Assembly: GCA_947568835.1 (NCBI GenBank)
Contig: OX387610.1
Location: forward strand, 16,663,050 to 16,727,049
DNA from: Protonemura montana
Taxonomy: Eukaryota; Arthropoda; Insecta; Plecoptera; Nemouridae
DNA: 64,000 nucleotides
Direction of reading: 5' to 3'
The notes beneath the pieces are model-generated. The model worked only from the letters and a program-made list of their open reading frames with translations. It had not been told where the DNA came from and did no database searches. The position numbers were made by a program, and so were the translations under genes. Of the stretch, positions 60,796 to 64,000 are shown one piece after another. How positions within the stretch are numbered: the stretch's first letter is position 1; the number at the start of each line of letters is the position of its first letter.

Positions 60796-62475
60796 GTCCA
60801 AGTAGCTCAATTGGTTAGAGCAACACCCGTGACAGGTGGAGATCGGGGTCCAAGTAGCTCAATTGGTTAGAGCAACACCCGTGACAGGTGGAGATCGGGG
60901 TCCAAGTAGCTCAATTGGTTAGAGCAACACCCTCGACAGGTGGAGATCGGTGTCCAAGTAGCTCAATTGGTTAGAGCAACACCCGCGACAGGTGGATATC
61001 GGGGTCCAAGTAGCTCAACTGGTTAGAGCAACACCCGCGACAGGTGGAGATCGGGGTCCAAGTAGCTCAATTGGTTAGAGCAACACCCGCGACAGGTGGA
61101 GATCGTGGTCCAAGTAGCTCAATTGGTTAGAGCAACACCCGCGACAGGTGGAGATCGGGGTTCGAGTAGCTCAATTGGTTAGAGCAACACCCGCGACAGG
61201 TGGAGATCGGGGTCCAAGAAGCTCAATTGGTTAGAGCAACACCCACGACAGGTGGAGATCGGGGTCCAAGTAGCTCAATTGGTTAGAGCAACACCCGCGA
61301 CAGGTGGAGATCGGGGTACGAGTAGCTCAATTGGTTAGAGCAACACCCGCGACAGGTGGAGATCGGGGTCCAAGAAGCTCAATTGGTTAGAGCATCACCC
61401 ACGACAGGTGGAGATCGGGGTCCAAGTAGCTCAATTAGTTAGAGCAACACCCACGACAGGTGGAGATCGGGGTCCAAGTAGCTCAATTGGTTAGAGCAAC
61501 ACCCGTGACAGGTGGAGATCGGGGTCCAAGTAGCTCAATTGGTTAGAGCAACACCCCAGACAGGTGGAGATCGGGGTCCAAGTAGCTCAATTGGTTAGAG
61601 CAACACCCGTGACAGGAGGAGATCGGGGTCCAAGTAGCTCAATTGGTTAGAGCAACACCCGTGACAGGTGGAGATCGGGGTCCAAGTAGCTCAATTGGTT
61701 AGAGCAACACCCGTGACAGGTGGAGATCGGGGTCCAAGTAGCTCAATTGGTTAGAGCAACACCCGCGACAGGTGGAGATCGGGGTTCGAGTAGCTCAATT
61801 GGTTAGAACAACACCCGCGACAGGTGGAGATCGGGGTCCAAGAAGCTCAATTGGTTAGAGCAACACCCACGACAGGTGGAGATCGGGGTCCAAGTAGCTC
61901 AATTGGTTAGAGCAACACCCGCGACAGGTGGAGATCGGGGTACGAGTAGCTCAATTGGTTAGAGCAACACCCGCGACAGGTGGAGATCGGGGTCCAAGAA
62001 GCTCAATTGGTTAGAGCATCACCCACGACAGGTGGAGATCGGGGTCCAAGTAGCTCAATTGGTTAGAGCAACACCCACGACAGGTGGAGATCGGGGTCCA
62101 AGTAGCTCAATTGGTTAGAGCAACACCCGTGACAGGTGGAGATCGGGGTCCAAGTAGCTCAATTGGTTAGAGCAACACCCCAGACAGGTGGAGATCGGGG
62201 TCCAAGTAGCTCAATTGGTTAGAGCAACACCCGTGACAGGAGGAGATCGGGGTCCAAGTAGCTCAATTGGTTAGAGCAACACCCGTGACAGGTGGAGATC
62301 GGGGTCCAAGTAGCTCAATTGGTTAGAGCAACACCCGTGACAGGTGGAGATCGGGGTCCAAGTAGCTCAATTGGTTAGAGCAACACCCGTGACAGGTGGA
62401 GATCGGGGTCCAAGTAGCTCAATTGGTTAGAGCATCACCCACGACAGGTGGAGATCAGGGTTCGATTTGGGATAA
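60796..62475 (+). repeat. Tandem array of 52-bp tRNA-half repeats, 32 units
   Basis: Unit: GTCCAAGTAGCTCAATTGGT, then TAGAGCAACACCCGTGACAG and GTGGAGATCGGG. It holds a tRNA D-arm with A-box (TAGCTCAATTGGTTAGAGC) and an anticodon-arm-like CACC/GGTG stem, but usually stops before the B-box. Starts at 60796 and 62408 are 1612 bp apart, exactly 31 units. The last unit runs on into GGTTCGATTTGGG, a B-box-like T-arm, so the array is built from the 5' part of a tRNA or tRNA-SINE head. A 12-unit (624-bp) block is duplicated: diagnostic variants at 61160, 61213, 61316, 61391, 61550 and 61612 recur 624 bp later. Confidence 0.93.
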
Positions 62476-62807
62476 AACAGGGGGGCTGACCTTGAAACTC
62501 TAATCGAAGCAAAGCACTCGCCATTTGATCCTCCAGACATTCTGGCATCCAGCCTCCCTATCTGCCTCAATGTTCCTGTCAACAATAAGTCCTGCGGCTA
62601 AACGCTTCTTGGCGCTGCCAAGAAGACGAAACGAACGAAGACGAAGACGAATCGTGACGAAACAACTGCTAGACTCTTATCACGCCGAGGTCTACTGGCT
62701 TCCAGCCTCCCTGTCTTGTACTTTCAAACCGAACTCTAAAAGTTTATATGTCGGGACTTTTCTGAGAGGAAATCAGGACTAAATGTCGAAATGTGTTTGC
62801 TGTCGCA
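62476..62807. other. Spacer with short open frame, nothing recognised
   Basis: Contains GCCAAGAAGACGAAACGAAC-type purine-rich repeats and an 85-codon plus-strand frame (62525-62782) with an Arg-rich centre (RRRNERRRRRIVTKQ) but no known domain. Confidence 0.35.
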
Positions 62808-62989
62808 TTAGAGACTCGAGCTGACCCTAACGTTAGGTAATGCAATTTTTGTATCCGTAAACTGTGATTGCAAATTCTCCACAGACTTTGCAGGATGGCC
62901 AACAGAACCATCCTCTTCTTCTGGCACGCATTGCCACTCATGACAGAAGTCAGCCTCCGCTTCCTCCGTGTCCTGGAAGTCGTCCAGGT
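62808..62989 (-). pseudogene. Reversed partial paralogue of the unknown gene's exon 1 end
   Basis: On the minus strand DLDDFQDTEEAEADFCHEWQ and CVPEEEDG align with KDDFQNTEEAEANFCHEWQY and VPEEEDG of the gene at 40728. Similarity starts exactly after an acceptor-like TTCTGTGTACAG (complement of 62990-63001), so the paralogue has an intron where the plus-strand gene has none. After EEEDG it continues SVGHPAKSVENLQSQ to a stop. The upstream exons are missing, so it is a fragment. Confidence 0.6.
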
Positions 62990-63040
62990 CTGTACACAGA
63001 AGATGAAGCAAGTTGGCAAGGTAGGCATTAGAGCAGGTGC

Positions 63041-63427
63041 ACAAGGCGAGTGAAGTTGCTGTTCTAACTTTCATCCCTCCAACCTCTCTCCCGAACAGAA
63101 CAGGTCATGTGTATGATGGTCACCCATCCAATACCTGACCCAGCCCAGTGTTGCTAAACTTTCATACTTTCAACCTCTCTCCCGATCAGAACTGGTCTTA
63201 TGTATGATGGTCACTCGTCCAATACCTCACCCAGCGCAGTGTTGCTTAACTTTCATCCCTGCAACCTCTCTCCCGAACAGAACTGGTCATGTGTATGATG
63301 GTCACCCATCCAATACCTGACCCAGCACAGTGTTGCTTAACTTTCATCCCTCCAACCTCTCTCCCGAACAGAACTGGTCATGTGTATGATCGTCAACATT
63401 CCAATACCTGACCTAGCGCAGTGTTGC
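63041..63427 (-). repeat. 5S rRNA-derived array, reverse, copy C right part
   Basis: About four reverse units. To their left is AAGGCGAGTGAAGTTGCTGT, the reverse complement of the 36-bp repeat that borders the forward arrays, so the block on this side carries a mirror image of the forward junction. Confidence 0.8.
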
Positions 63428-63610
63428 GTAAAGGAATGTAATAATGTATAGTTATTTAGCTCAGGTGGGTTTACTATTATATTTACTTTCGATCAACTCG
63501 GGTTCGAACGAAAAATTGTGAAATCACGCATTGAGTTAAAATAATGAACCCGTAATGACTCTAATTTCTGTGATATTTTTACTCTCATCATGATTTTCTT
63601 GTTTTCATAT

Positions 63611-63784
63611 AGATTCGAACCAGTAAATCTCTTGATGAGTTTTCCCCGATTATACCGAAGCCTTGCGGGTAGGCAACTTCAATACTCTGGTGCTGCTCTG
63701 GTAGCGGCAATACCATCTGTCACCGTTGTCCCGCGCCGAGCTGCTCCAAGCCTAACCAAGGGTGAAAATCAAGTGAACACATAA
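63611..63784 (+). other. Duplicated conserved block with open short frame, copy C
   Basis: Counterpart of 6245-6416. Here TATAG is TATAC, so the frame stays open (SFPRLYRSLAGRQLQYS) to a TAA at 63782. Function unknown. Confidence 0.3.
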
Positions 63785-64000
63785 GATATTTTCCAATGAG
63801 CGAGGGAAAATGAGGAAAACAGGATGGTTTGTTTGTATTTTATTCTTTAATGATCTAAGTTTTCAGATTGCAGTCTTAGCAAACGTTTCTGCAAACATAT
63901 CTTTAGTACGCAACAAAACTCTAACCTCAAAATCACTTAAATAAACAAACTTTTGATGTATAACATGTTAATTTGATGAAGCATTTCTAGCGCAATAATA

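Larger units (their letters stand above)
39532..63040. other. 23.5-kb block interrupting duplicon copy C
   Basis: Unrelated sequence lies between two reverse 5S-type array pieces that are contiguous in copies A and B. It contains the unknown gene at 40728-43624, the 71-bp satellite, the tRNA-half array and a reversed fragment of a paralogue of the gene. No clear terminal repeats or target duplication are visible at the ends. It could be an inserted segment, a rearrangement between repeats, or an assembly join. Confidence 0.7.
63041..64000 (+). repeat. Right part of interrupted duplicon copy C
   Basis: From about 63060 the sequence is a reverse 5S-type array, then the flank beginning GTAAAGGAATGTAATAATG, collinear with 6062-6640 in copy A and 23149-23730 in copy B, running off the end of the window. 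Confidence 0.85.

Noticed and set aside
60796..62475. CRISPR-like array
   Set aside because: Units are directly adjacent, with no unique spacers, and the unit is a tRNA 5' half; the genome is eukaryotic.

Overview
The window is eukaryotic nuclear DNA: AT-rich, intron-bearing genes with GT-AG splice sites in matching phases, decayed hAT and pogo-type transposons, tRNA- and 5S-derived repeats and long satellites. Interstitial CCTAA/TTAGG tracts (the usual arthropod telomere unit) in 24.63-24.75 kb suggest an insect or other arthropod. The species cannot be named from sequence alone.

Layout. (1) 1-3268: unique left flank with a LINE 3' remnant, a complete decayed hAT element (667-2614) with an exact 8-bp target duplication, and GGTTCC simple repeats. 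(2) 3269-19674, 19675-37351, and 37352-39531 plus 63041-64000: three tandem copies of a 16-18 kb duplicon; the third is interrupted. Each complete copy holds, in order, 5S-rRNA-derived 91-bp arrays in opposite orientations, leftover 3' exons of an HMGXB4-like gene, a 60-bp minisatellite, a hAT-related fragment, a SINE, and an apparently intact nine-coding-exon PRDM9-like gene.

(3) The two PRDM9-like genes (11568-19674 and 29204-37351, + strand) encode KRAB-like, SSXRD, zinc-knuckle, PR/SET and seven C2H2 fingers, 807 and 858 aa. All nine exons join in frame in both copies. The SET exons are almost identical between copies. The finger exon has diverged strongly, with changes enriched at DNA-contact positions of fingers 3-6, the pattern known for vertebrate PRDM9, which directs meiotic double-strand breaks. 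Exon 4 carries a 17-aa repeat that varies from 5 to 8 units, and the intron before the finger exon carries a 23-bp minisatellite of about 29 versus 16 units.

(4) 39532-63040: a 23.5-kb block sitting inside the 5S-type array of the third duplicon. It holds an unrecognised four-exon gene (40728-43624, 469 aa), a 16.3-kb satellite of 229 full 71-bp units with exact register, a 32-unit array of 52-bp tRNA-half repeats with a 12-unit higher-order duplication, and a reversed fragment of a paralogue of the unknown gene.

The most interesting system is the tandem PRDM9-like pair: a candidate arthropod recombination-specifying locus with finger diversification by duplication, embedded in tandem repeats. 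Function is inferred from domains; no expression or binding data are visible here.
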